A stretch of DNA of 8,896 nt, taken from the NCBI GenBank assembly GCA_964390795.1, contig CAYMLQ010000246.1, positions 1-8,896 of the forward strand. The letters are read 5' to 3'. Positions 1 to 6,034 of the stretch are shown piece by piece (within the stretch, counting starts at the first letter, position 1; each line of letters opens with the position of its first letter). Origin of the DNA: CAYMLQ01 sp964390795 (GTDB lineage Bacteria > Verrucomicrobiota > Kiritimatiellia > RFP12 > UBA1067). The notes beneath the pieces were generated by a model, which saw only the letters and a program-made list of their open reading frames with translations, did no database searches and had not been told where the DNA came from. The position numbers were made by a program, and so were the translations under genes.

Positions 1-279
1 AGCGTGCAGGCCGCAACCCGCCAGAAAAAGAACGATCGCAAACGTGACGGCAGCGGCGAGACCTGCAAGATCCAAGGCAGCCAGACGCGACGCGGCGGCG
101 GCAATGGCGGCGGGGACCGCAAGCGCGACGGAAGCGGCGGCACCTGCAAGCTGCTCGGCGACCAGTCACGTCAGAACTGTGAGAACTGTGGCGATGCAAG
201 CCTGTGCGAGCAAAACCGCAAGGGCTGTGAAACAGGTGGCGGCAATTGCCCTGGCAAAGGATCGTGCGGAGACCTTTGA
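1..279 (+). CDS. C-terminal part of an unrecognised Gly/Cys-rich repeat protein (5' end outside window)
   Basis: The frame is open from base 1 and stops with TGA at 277-279. A GTG at 4 is available, but the frame continues to the left edge, so the true start is probably outside. About 92 residues are visible: very hydrophilic, rich in Gly, Lys and Arg, with eight Cys. A 27-residue unit repeats: DRKRDGSGETCK, then DRKRDGSGGTCK 81 bases later, followed by a looser Cys-rich third unit (NRKGCETGGGNC). Four of the six base differences between the two clear copies are synonymous in this frame and would change amino acids in the others. Third-position GC (about 71%) is also the highest of the three plus frames. 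A strong plus-strand terminator lies 25 bases after the stop. No family is recognised; a flexible RNA- or metal-binding tail is possible but unsupported. The overlapping Ala-rich frame ending at 298 is the main alternative. Confidence 0.42.
   Translation, partial: SVQAATRQKKNDRKRDGSGETCKIQGSQTRRGGGNGGGDRKRDGSGGTCKLLGDQSRQNCENCGDASLCEQNRKGCETGGGNCPGKGSCGDL
34..174 (+). repeat. Tandem 81-bp imperfect repeat, two clear copies
   Basis: Bases 34-69 recur at 115-150 with 30 of 36 matches, an exact offset of 81 bases (27 codons). Similarity weakens over the following 20-25 bases. Because the period is a multiple of three, the repeat can be carried in a protein. The mismatches fall mainly on third positions of the frame that ends at 279, which fits a repeat kept at protein level. 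A short direct repeat, AGAACTGTG twice in a row near 173-190, lies in the second unit. Confidence 0.6.
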
Positions 280-303
280 TCCGTCTGTCCCTGAATGAAA
301 CTC

Positions 304-345
304 ACGCGGCGGTTGCTTCCAGTAACCGCCGCGTTCCCTTTTTTT
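304..345 (+). terminator. Rho-independent terminator, plus strand
   Basis: An 11-bp perfect GC-rich stem (ACGCGGCGGTT at 304-314 with AACCGCCGCGT at 324-334) encloses a 9-base loop. It is followed by TCCC and seven T residues (339-345). The T-tract is only on the plus-strand exit side. Read from the minus strand, the stem is followed by GAGTTTCATT, which is not a U-tract, so it should act mainly on plus-strand transcripts. It lies 25 bases beyond the stop at 279 and 6 beyond the alternative stop at 298, so it ends the plus-strand gene at the left of the window. Confidence 0.85.
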
Positions 346-529
346 CGCCCTCTTCAGGACGGCAAAGCGCTGACGCCCGCTCACTTGACAACTGCTTTCT
401 TCAGGGTCTCGGCGGCGGCCTTCATGCCGCCGTGAATTTCCACGTTCGTGTAGCGCATAACGTACAATATTCTCATATCGTCGCAGTCCTTGTCTTAATC
501 TTTGCGTCATTCGGGACATTTCTGATGGT
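346..529. other. Convergent intergenic region between the plus-strand terminator and the minus-strand operon end
   Basis: About 180 bases separate the T-tract of the plus-strand terminator from the stop of the 649-aa gene. Apart from the 31-codon minus-strand ORF (381-476), I see no coding signal. I find no intrinsic terminator that would serve the minus-strand operon: the only hairpins lack a following U-tract in that direction. The segment between 450 and 545 is clearly more AT-rich than its surroundings. Confidence 0.5.
381..476 (-). CDS. Possible 31-aa ORF; may be a remnant resembling a tyrosine recombinase C-terminus
   Basis: This is a short minus-strand ORF, 53 bases beyond the last large gene of the operon. 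An AAGGA (487-491) sits 10 bases before the ATG, and an in-frame TAA lies just upstream. The peptide reads MRILYVMRYTNVEIHGG and then a basic amphipathic stretch, MKAAAETLKKAVVK. The 'MRYTNVEI ... AAAETL' pattern is reminiscent of the segment around and after the catalytic tyrosine at the end of phage-type integrases (MRY-T/A-H, then a helix). The asparagine where histidine is usual, and the absence of the rest of the domain, mean it would be a decayed end, not a working enzyme. It could equally be a chance ORF or a genuine small protein. A 7-bp hairpin inside it (413-432) has no T-tract. Confidence 0.22.
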   Translation of the reverse strand: MRILYVMRYTNVEIHGGMKAAAETLKKAVVK

Positions 530-2479
530 TCATTTTGAAAAATCTAACTCTCGCTGAACCGGGCCGATGCTTACCGAAAACGTGTCGCCGCCGAAGTCCC
601 CGTTGAGATAGGGGCTCTGGTAAGTCTTCGCCGGTCGCAGATCCGCTGGCTTGCCGTTGATGAGCGGCAGTGTGAAGCGGTCGAGTGCTTTTGCATCGTA
701 GAGCGTGACTTCGAGGTGGCTGGTGGCAGGGCCGAACTGGTAATTCGCCTTGTCAGGGGTGACGCTCAGGCGGCTGGCGAGAACGTCGGCTTTGAAATTC
801 TCAAATGAGCCGTGGCTCGCGAGGTCGCCGGCGTGTAGAAGGATGCGAGATTTGTCGGTGGCTTTGTTGAAGTTCGCGGGCGTTGCCGTGGTTCGCTTCT
901 CGTCCCAGACATATCCGCCATCGAGGAACTTCACCCCGACAAAGGCCTTGCCGTTGCTGGCGAAAATCCAGCCAGCCTCCTCCACCTTCTGCAGCGCCTT
1001 GCCCTCGAAGCCGATGCCGACCGCGTCCGTGTTGTAGGAACCGAGGGTCGTACGTCCCAGGGGCGCGATGCGCTGGAGGAGGAGAACATTCTCGTGCTGG
1101 ACGCTCCAGAACGAGTGTTGTGGACGGCCGCCGCCCCCGTGCCCGATCACCGGACACACGGCGCAGATCTCGTTGGCCGCCGGGTCATCGAAGAGCATGC
1201 CGCATGCGCGATTCTGCCTGGAGATCCCGGAATACTTCAGAGTCGGGGCACCGGTCTTCGGATCGGGCATGGCGAGTGCCGGGTTCTGGAGGGTGCTGCC
1301 AAGCAAATAGTGAGGTGTGCGGTAGGCGTAGTTGATCAACGCCGAGTCGGCGGCGAGCCGCTGTCCGACCACATTTTCAGTTGTGCCCGTTTCGAGTTCC
1401 CCGAGGACCCGATTGCGGATGACGAAGGGCTCCGCCGCCGGGAAGGCGCGCGTGCGCAGAAGGATCGCCTCGGGAGGCAGTTGGTAGCGGCTGGTTTCGA
1501 TAACGCGGGAATGACTGGAGCCCGCAGGCTGGCCTGCCGATGCATAAAGCAGGTTTTTGTAGGACTCGAAGGCATTGGCACCGGAGTAGGCCCGGCTTCT
1601 GCCTCCGCCGCGGCGACCGCGCACGGATATCTGCTCTTCCTCGATGAAGGCGAGATCGAGCAACAGGCCGAAGCGCTTCCGGATGGCGGGATCGGGGGCA
1701 AGCTCGTGCAGGTTGAACAGGGCTGGCCAAGAGTATTTCTGATAGGTGTTCGAGCCGACCTCGGTCCATAGCCCGGCCGTTGCCCGGCGGCTCGGCCATT
1801 CGCGGAAGAACGCCGCGTACGTGTCGGCATGTTCCGCAACGGTGTGCCCGTCCGCGAGCTTCCGGTCGCGGTAAGCCGGATCTTCCTTCAGCAGGGAGGT
1901 GATCAGGTAATAGTTGGGACGCTTGTTGAGGTCGTGGTTCTCCGTGCCGAGCAGCAGGAAGAGGTCATCGAGTCCCGCGTCGGCGATCCTGCTTTCTTCG
2001 TTGACCCAGAGCCAGAGTGCCTCCTTCATGGCGGCATCTGTTTCGGGCCTCAGGCGGCCCGGAAAGTGCGGGCTCTTCGCGTGGAAGAGGCAGAGTGTCC
2101 GCACGTAATCGGTGATGGAAAAGAAGGTCCAGGGCGCATTCCCAGGCTGCTCCGGGGTTGGCGCCGGGGTGCTTCCGCTTTTCCGGGTCAGGTCGATGTA
2201 GGCGTTTGCCTGCTTGAGGAGGCGCGCGTTGGCCGCATCCACCTTCTCGTTCAGGTAGAGGGCCGAGAGGCACCAGAGATTATCGCCCCATATGCCCTGA
2301 GGCCAGGCCGTATCTTTTGTAATGGTCTTTCGCAGGGCCTGTTCACGCAGCTTAAGCGAGGCCTGATGGGTTTCCGCCACAGGCTGATCAAGGGCCTTCG
2401 GTGGATTATCTGCGGCCTCGGCCAGGATTGGGACAGTTGCGAGCAGCAGCACCGTGAGAAGTGACAGAATGAGTTTCAT
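530..2479 (-). CDS. Secreted alpha-toroid/beta-sandwich protein, candidate polysaccharide lyase or glycosidase (649 aa)
   Basis: Residues 1-22 form a clear signal peptide (MKLILSLL ... ILAEA), so the product is exported. Residues about 30-330 are helix-rich with repeated Trp/aromatic-Leu segments (WGDNLWCLSALYL, WTFFSITDYVRTL, ALWLWVNEESR), as in an (alpha/alpha)-toroid. The motif GTENHDLNKRPNYY at 178-191 has the Glu-Asn-His-Asp group I associate with uncharacterised toroid proteins of Verrucomicrobiota and Planctomycetota. A second conserved-looking patch, RGGGRSRAYSG, lies near 285-300. The C-terminal half (about 340-649) is beta-rich and resembles the sandwich domain that follows the toroid in heparinase II/III- and PL8-like lyases. 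No CAZy family can be assigned by eye. The start has only a weak ribosome-binding site and lies 45 bases after the sulfatase stop. It is the last large gene of the operon and probably acts on the glycan backbone. Confidence 0.85.
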   Translation of the reverse strand: MKLILSLLTVLLLATVPILAEAADNPPKALDQPVAETHQASLKLREQALRKTITKDTAWPQGIWGDNLWCLSALYLNEKVDAANARLLKQANAYIDLTRKSGSTPAPTPEQPGNAPWTFFSITDYVRTLCLFHAKSPHFPGRLRPETDAAMKEALWLWVNEESRIADAGLDDLFLLLGTENHDLNKRPNYYLITSLLKEDPAYRDRKLADGHTVAEHADTYAAFFREWPSRRATAGLWTEVGSNTYQKYSWPALFNLHELAPDPAIRKRFGLLLDLAFIEEEQISVRGRRGGGRSRAYSGANAFESYKNLLYASAGQPAGSSHSRVIETSRYQLPPEAILLRTRAFPAAEPFVIRNRVLGELETGTTENVVGQRLAADSALINYAYRTPHYLLGSTLQNPALAMPDPKTGAPTLKYSGISRQNRACGMLFDDPAANEICAVCPVIGHGGGGRPQHSFWSVQHENVLLLQRIAPLGRTTLGSYNTDAVGIGFEGKALQKVEEAGWIFASNGKAFVGVKFLDGGYVWDEKRTTATPANFNKATDKSRILLHAGDLASHGSFENFKADVLASRLSVTPDKANYQFGPATSHLEVTLYDAKALDRFTLPLINGKPADLRPAKTYQSPYLNGDFGGDTFSVSIGPVQRELDFSK

Positions 2480-2524
2480 AGTCGAATTACCAGCTTGCCG
2501 AGCTTTGCATAGTGCTGACGGGCA

Positions 2525-3973
2525 TCAGTCGAAATGGGGATCTTTTGCAAGCGCCACTTCCTCCTTGGAGTTCTTCTTTCCCCTCTTGCCCTTTTTCTCC
2601 TTACCGCCTGCGCTAGCTTTGTCCACGGACACTTCCGCTTCGTTCTTCTGAGGGGCGCCCACGGTGCTGCGGCCTTCATCAATATAGCGGCGCATCAGGG
2701 TGGTGAGACGCGCGGCGACATCGGGATTCGCCTCGGCGACGTCCTTGGTCTCGCTCAAATCGTTTTGCAGGTTGTAGAGTTCGCGTTTGCCATTCTTGAG
2801 GAAAATGAGCTTCCAAGGGCCTTGTCGGATGGCGAGATCGCCTTTGGGGGACTGATGAATGATTGCCTCGCGCACCGGCCCCTTCGCGGTGCCGAGCAGA
2901 TCGGGCAGGATGCTCACGCTGTCCTCGCCGGCGTTGTCGGGGAGCTTCGCGCCGACGATTTCCGCGCAGGTGGCCATCAGGTCGTTGAGGCAGATGATGT
3001 CGTCACACACCGAGCCGGCCTTGATCTTACCCGGCCAGCGGGCGAGGACCGGCTCGCGGTGACCGCCCTCGTAGATGCTGGTCTTCGCGCCGCGCAGTGG
3101 CGCATACGCACGTCCGGCGGCACCGTTGTCGCTGCTAATCATGATGAGGGTATTGTCGGCGAGCATGTTACGTCCGAGCGCTTCGAGTACCTGGCCGAGC
3201 ACCCAGTCGCCCTGATACAGCCAGTCACCGTATTGGCTCTCGCGGCCTTTGGCCCCACTTTTTCCGACGAACTCCGGTGCGGGGACAATCGGCGTGTGCG
3301 GCGGACACAACGGGAGGTAGAGGAAGAAGGGCTTTTCCTTCCGCGCGGGATTGTCGAGGAACTCCATAACCTTTTTCGCCAACCGTGGCTGGGTTTCCGT
3401 CTCCTCAACGTTTGCCGCCACCCTATCCTGCTCGATGACAGTCCCGATGTTCCGCGCGTGGGTGTAGCCGTAGAAGGTGTCAAAGCCGACGGCGTTCGGA
3501 CTCGTCACGAGTTGGGTGCCGACGGGGATGGTCTTTTCAGCCCCCTGTTTGCCTCCCCAGTCCATGCCGAGGTGCCACTTGCCGATGCACGCGGTGTCGT
3601 AGCCGTTTTGTTTGAGCAATGAGGCGACTGTCAGGCGCGTCTTGGGAATGATCGGTTTAGAGTAGGTCGTAAGTACGCCATACTGGCCGATGCGCGAGGG
3701 ATAGCGGCCTGTCATCACCCCATAGCGTGTCGGAGTGCAGACGGATGCCGCCGAGTGCGCGTCGGTGAAGCGCATGCCTTCTTTCGCGAGCCGGTCAATA
3801 TTCGGCGTCTTGAACTCCGTGCCTTCACGATAACATTTCGGCTGGCCGTAGCCCATGTCGTCGAACAGGACGAAGATGATGTTGGGATTTTTCGGGGACG
3901 TCGAAGCCTCAGAGGCGTTGATTGCCGACAGCGCCGCCAGCAGCAGGGCGGTGAGAGTAAGGATATTTTTCAT
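2525..3973 (-). CDS. Secreted type I (formylglycine-dependent) sulfatase, 482 aa
   Basis: An alkaline-phosphatase-fold sulfatase that hydrolyses sulfate esters, exported by a signal peptide (residues 1 to about 20-23). The active-site set is complete: Asp38-Asp39 (FDDMGYG), the signature SVCTPTR with Cys79 to be converted to formylglycine and Arg83, GKWHLG with Lys132 and His134, PHTPIVP with His226, SSDNG with Asp282-Asn283, and Lys297 in RGAKTSIYEGG. The C-terminal subdomain (MATCAEIVGAKLP, AIRQGPWKL) is nearly the same as in the other sulfatase here. The length is normal for the family. The last 35 residues or so are a Lys-rich low-complexity tail (GGKEKKGKRGKK), which is unusual. The start overlaps the stop of the esterase-like gene by four bases (ATGA), so the two are probably translationally coupled. 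The substrate is unknown; a carbohydrate sulfate is inferred from the neighbours. A maturation enzyme must be encoded elsewhere. Confidence 0.96.
   Translation of the reverse strand: MKNILTLTALLLAALSAINASEASTSPKNPNIIFVLFDDMGYGQPKCYREGTEFKTPNIDRLAKEGMRFTDAHSAASVCTPTRYGVMTGRYPSRIGQYGVLTTYSKPIIPKTRLTVASLLKQNGYDTACIGKWHLGMDWGGKQGAEKTIPVGTQLVTSPNAVGFDTFYGYTHARNIGTVIEQDRVAANVEETETQPRLAKKVMEFLDNPARKEKPFFLYLPLCPPHTPIVPAPEFVGKSGAKGRESQYGDWLYQGDWVLGQVLEALGRNMLADNTLIMISSDNGAAGRAYAPLRGAKTSIYEGGHREPVLARWPGKIKAGSVCDDIICLNDLMATCAEIVGAKLPDNAGEDSVSILPDLLGTAKGPVREAIIHQSPKGDLAIRQGPWKLIFLKNGKRELYNLQNDLSETKDVAEANPDVAARLTTLMRRYIDEGRSTVGAPQKNEAEVSVDKASAGGKEKKGKRGKKNSKEEVALAKDPHFD
3561..3606. repeat. Copy 1 of a 46-bp near-identical segment shared by the two sulfatase genes
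   Basis: Matches 7119-7164 in the same orientation at 43 of 46 bases, the first 29 being identical. It encodes the TACIGKWHLGMD active-site region. Identity extends through synonymous positions, beyond what the protein motif alone requires, so it points to paralogy with recent duplication or conversion. Confidence 0.8.
3970..3973 (-). promoter_or_regulatory. ATGA stop/start overlap, translational coupling
   Basis: On the minus strand the esterase-like gene ends with TGA inside the ATGA that starts the downstream sulfatase. I see no convincing Shine-Dalgarno motif before this ATG, so the sulfatase is probably translated by ribosomes terminating on the upstream gene. This ties the levels of the two enzymes together. 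Confidence 0.75.
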
Positions 3974-5112
3974 AAGGTGGTGACGCGTAGCCGGTAGAAG
4001 CGCCGCTCCGGGAGTATGTTTTGGGGTAAGACCAGTGGGCTGACTGCGGCCGGTTGTGCGGTCCAGTTTGTGAGGGTGTCGGATTGTTCAAGGATTCCCG
4101 GCGAGAACGTGAGGGTGAGATTGGTGGCTGTTAGCTCAATGATGATGGGCAATGTTACATGCAGCAACAGGTAGTCCCAAGCAGGCTTGAGCACCGGCGT
4201 AACACCGTCGGCTTGAAGCGGGGTGGCCGCATCGACCACCGGGCAGCCGTGGTAACTGGTGGGCTGGGCGGGCGCCGGGTCGAGATTGGTCGAGAGAAAA
4301 TGTCGGCCGGAGTATGACGTTGCGGCGGATGTTTCAGCCGGCACATAGGCGCCATACCGATCCACATCGAGCGCGGTGGCGCAGGTCTGCATCTCGGTGA
4401 AGTCGAGATACTGATCCCGTTCGTGCGCCAGCAGATACCACCGGTCCACGGGCGTCTGCGGCGAGGTGGACATCCAGTTGTAAGGGCGATTGCCCGCGAC
4501 CCACCAGTCCATGTCGGTGAACATGACACAACGATCCGTGACGCGTGTCTTCGCGAGCATGGCGGCCATGCCCGCACCTTGCGAGTGGCCACACGCGATG
4601 AGTTTGCTCCACAGCACAGCATTGCCGCTGTAATACTGCCCCCAGCCCCGCGTGGGATAGGTCGTGTTCAGATATTGCAGGCCCTTGATCAGACGGCTCT
4701 GAATGCAGTTGGTGCTGTCCACACTGAGAAAGCTGACACGGTTCGTGCCATCGATCATTTCCAGCCGTGCATTGCCTGCTGCATCGGCATCGAGCGGCGC
4801 GTATTGTGCGCAGAGTGAATTGATCGCGCTCCCGTTCGGATACATCAGTGCCAACGCGTGGAAGCCGAGGCTCGCCGCGTTCTGCGGGAACTCTCGGTAT
4901 TGAAAAGGCGTGGCTCCAGTGCCTGGCAGAAACAGCACCAGTCGACCAAGATTCGACACCGCCGGGTCCACCACGGAGTAGTGGTTATTGTTGAATTGTG
5001 TGATCGCAGGATCAGTCACACTCGGCGCGAAGAAGACTCGCTGCTGCACGGCTGATGCGGTGCTGGTGAAAAGATGGGGCAGCAGAAATGCAAGTATAAC
5101 TATGTATTTCAT
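3970..5112 (-). CDS. Secreted alpha/beta-hydrolase, probable carbohydrate esterase (380 aa)
   Basis: The ATG at 5112 is chosen because it opens directly on a signal peptide (MKYIVILAFLLPHLFTSTASA). The frame runs 37 codons further upstream, but that part is not signal-like and would overlap the preceding gene. The core shows an oxyanion-loop segment LVLFLPGTGATP (58-69) and the nucleophile elbow GHSQGAG with Ser177. Candidate triad partners are an acid in HERDQYLDF (230-238) and His288 in SYHGCP. The Cys residues fit an exported protein. It resembles the alpha/beta-hydrolases annotated as BPSS1187-like, though I hold that family name loosely. Residues about 326-380 form an extra beta-rich module ending LEQSDTLTNW ... 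RRFYRLR, which I associate with secreted Verrucomicrobiota proteins. Between a jelly-roll protein and a sulfatase, removal of acetyl or other acyl esters from the glycan is a reasonable inference; a lipase or peptidase is not excluded. No clear ribosome-binding site. Confidence 0.88.
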   Translation of the reverse strand: MKYIVILAFLLPHLFTSTASAVQQRVFFAPSVTDPAITQFNNNHYSVVDPAVSNLGRLVLFLPGTGATPFQYREFPQNAASLGFHALALMYPNGSAINSLCAQYAPLDADAAGNARLEMIDGTNRVSFLSVDSTNCIQSRLIKGLQYLNTTYPTRGWGQYYSGNAVLWSKLIACGHSQGAGMAAMLAKTRVTDRCVMFTDMDWWVAGNRPYNWMSTSPQTPVDRWYLLAHERDQYLDFTEMQTCATALDVDRYGAYVPAETSAATSYSGRHFLSTNLDPAPAQPTSYHGCPVVDAATPLQADGVTPVLKPAWDYLLLHVTLPIIIELTATNLTLTFSPGILEQSDTLTNWTAQPAAVSPLVLPQNILPERRFYRLRVTTL

Positions 5113-5152
5113 GGTTGTTGTTTTTATGAATGTTTCATTGTTCCTGCCTAAA

Positions 5153-6010
5153 TCAGCGGATCGTGACACCTGAGACAAAAAGCAGTGCGTCAGTCGGGAC
5201 GGTTTGGCCTTTCTTCGAACCACAATACAGGCCCCAGCGGAAGCTGATCTTGTTGTCTTTCGCCGGGGTGAAGTTGCCTTGGGTCACGAGCTTCCAATCG
5301 CCTGTGTCGAGAGGCGCTTTCTGATAGACCGCGTAGTCCGCCCCGTTCGCCCGGACCTTGAGGCTGAGGGATTTGCCAACCATGTTTTGGGACATGACAA
5401 TTTCTCGCTCCATTCCCGGCGCGGGCCTGCGGCGAAGGAGGGAGATGTCGCCTTTGCCGGACAGTTCGATGTGGAAGGGCCAAAGCTGTCCTCCTTCATG
5501 CATCAACTGGAAGATGCACGCGCCGATCGGCTTGATGATCGTGTAGGTTCCTTCCCACTCGCGCCAAGTTCCGGGAGCGACGGTAATGGACTTCGAGTAG
5601 GCCTCGACGCGTCCTGGCGAACCATTCGTGTCGGAGCCTCCGCGGACGTTTTGTTCACCCTTGAACAGGCGGAACACCTGAAAGTTGCCGTCCTCCTGAT
5701 ACCAGCGCGTCCATTTCCCAAAGTCCTTGCGGCTGATACCGCCGCTGAACTCGGTGTGGAGACCGATGCCCTTGGGAATGGGCCCCGTCTTGCCCACCTG
5801 CTGCTCCAGCAACTCGTGGTTCACCTGGATGCGAGAACCGAGGGCACCGCACCGGTTGAATCTCTCTCCAGGCTTGCCTCCACTACTCTCCTGAACGGCA
5901 GCAAAAGACGGGTCGGTGCCCTCACAGGTGAAGAGAGGTTCCACGGCGATAAGGCGGGTGGCGATAAGGGAGGAAAACAGCGTGATTCGTACGGCATTCA
6001 TCGCATTCAT
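5153..6010 (-). CDS. Secreted jelly-roll-like protein, candidate polysaccharide lyase or glycan-binding protein (285 aa)
   Basis: It opens with a short, imperfect signal-like segment (VRITLFSSLIATRLIAVEP). A second ATG at 6001 (MNAV) is an alternative start three codons in. AGGA at 6019-6022 lies 8 bases before the first ATG and supports it. The body is strongly beta-stranded with aromatic clusters: KWTRWYQEDGNFQVFRLFKG (99-118), TWREWEGTY (148-156), CIFQLMHEGGQLWPFHIEL (165-183) and ISFRWGLYCG near the C-terminus. The arrangement, with a Gln-containing strand (FQLMH) followed by a strand of the PFHIEL type, recalls the concanavalin-like jelly-roll of alginate-, glucuronan- and heparin-lyase I-type enzymes, with His171 and Gln168 possibly in the groove. 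I cannot assign a CAZy family, and a non-catalytic binding role is possible. It is packed between a sulfatase (24 bases upstream) and the esterase-like gene (40 bases downstream). Confidence 0.82.
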   Translation of the reverse strand: MNAMNAVRITLFSSLIATRLIAVEPLFTCEGTDPSFAAVQESSGGKPGERFNRCGALGSRIQVNHELLEQQVGKTGPIPKGIGLHTEFSGGISRKDFGKWTRWYQEDGNFQVFRLFKGEQNVRGGSDTNGSPGRVEAYSKSITVAPGTWREWEGTYTIIKPIGACIFQLMHEGGQLWPFHIELSGKGDISLLRRRPAPGMEREIVMSQNMVGKSLSLKVRANGADYAVYQKAPLDTGDWKLVTQGNFTPAKDNKISFRWGLYCGSKKGQTVPTDALLFVSGVTIR

Positions 6011-6018
6011 TCGAAGAA

Positions 6019-6022
6019 TCCT
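6019..6022 (-). promoter_or_regulatory. Ribosome-binding site of the 285-aa gene
   Basis: AGGA on the minus strand, 8 bases before the ATG at 6010. It favours that ATG over the second in-frame ATG at 6001, from which it would be 17 bases away. It falls in the 24-base gap after the preceding sulfatase stop. Confidence 0.5.
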
Positions 6023-6034
6023 ATCATGGAGTGC

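Noticed and set aside
1..165. Hydrophobic, membrane-like reading on the minus strand opposite the plus-strand repeat region
   Set aside because: The frame is broken by a TGA at 166-168, and the differences between repeat copies would be non-synonymous in it. The plus-strand terminator favours the plus strand. Hydrophobicity opposite hydrophilic codons is a normal complement effect.
44..298. Ala-rich plus-strand frame ending 6 bases before the terminator
   Set aside because: Repeat-copy differences fall on second codon positions here, and third-position GC is lower than in the overlapping frame ending at 279. It is kept only as an alternative.
413..432. Hairpin with a 7-bp stem as a terminator of the minus-strand operon
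   Set aside because: No U-tract follows it on the minus strand; it lies within the 31-codon ORF and reflects GGC/GCC-rich codons.
2534..3622. 362-codon open frame on the plus strand opposite the 482-aa sulfatase
   Set aside because: A shadow of the sulfatase gene, whose active-site motifs are complete on the other strand.
5113..5223. N-terminal extension of the alpha/beta-hydrolase by 37 codons
   Set aside because: The extended start would overlap the 3' end of the preceding gene and bury the obvious signal peptide that begins at 5112.
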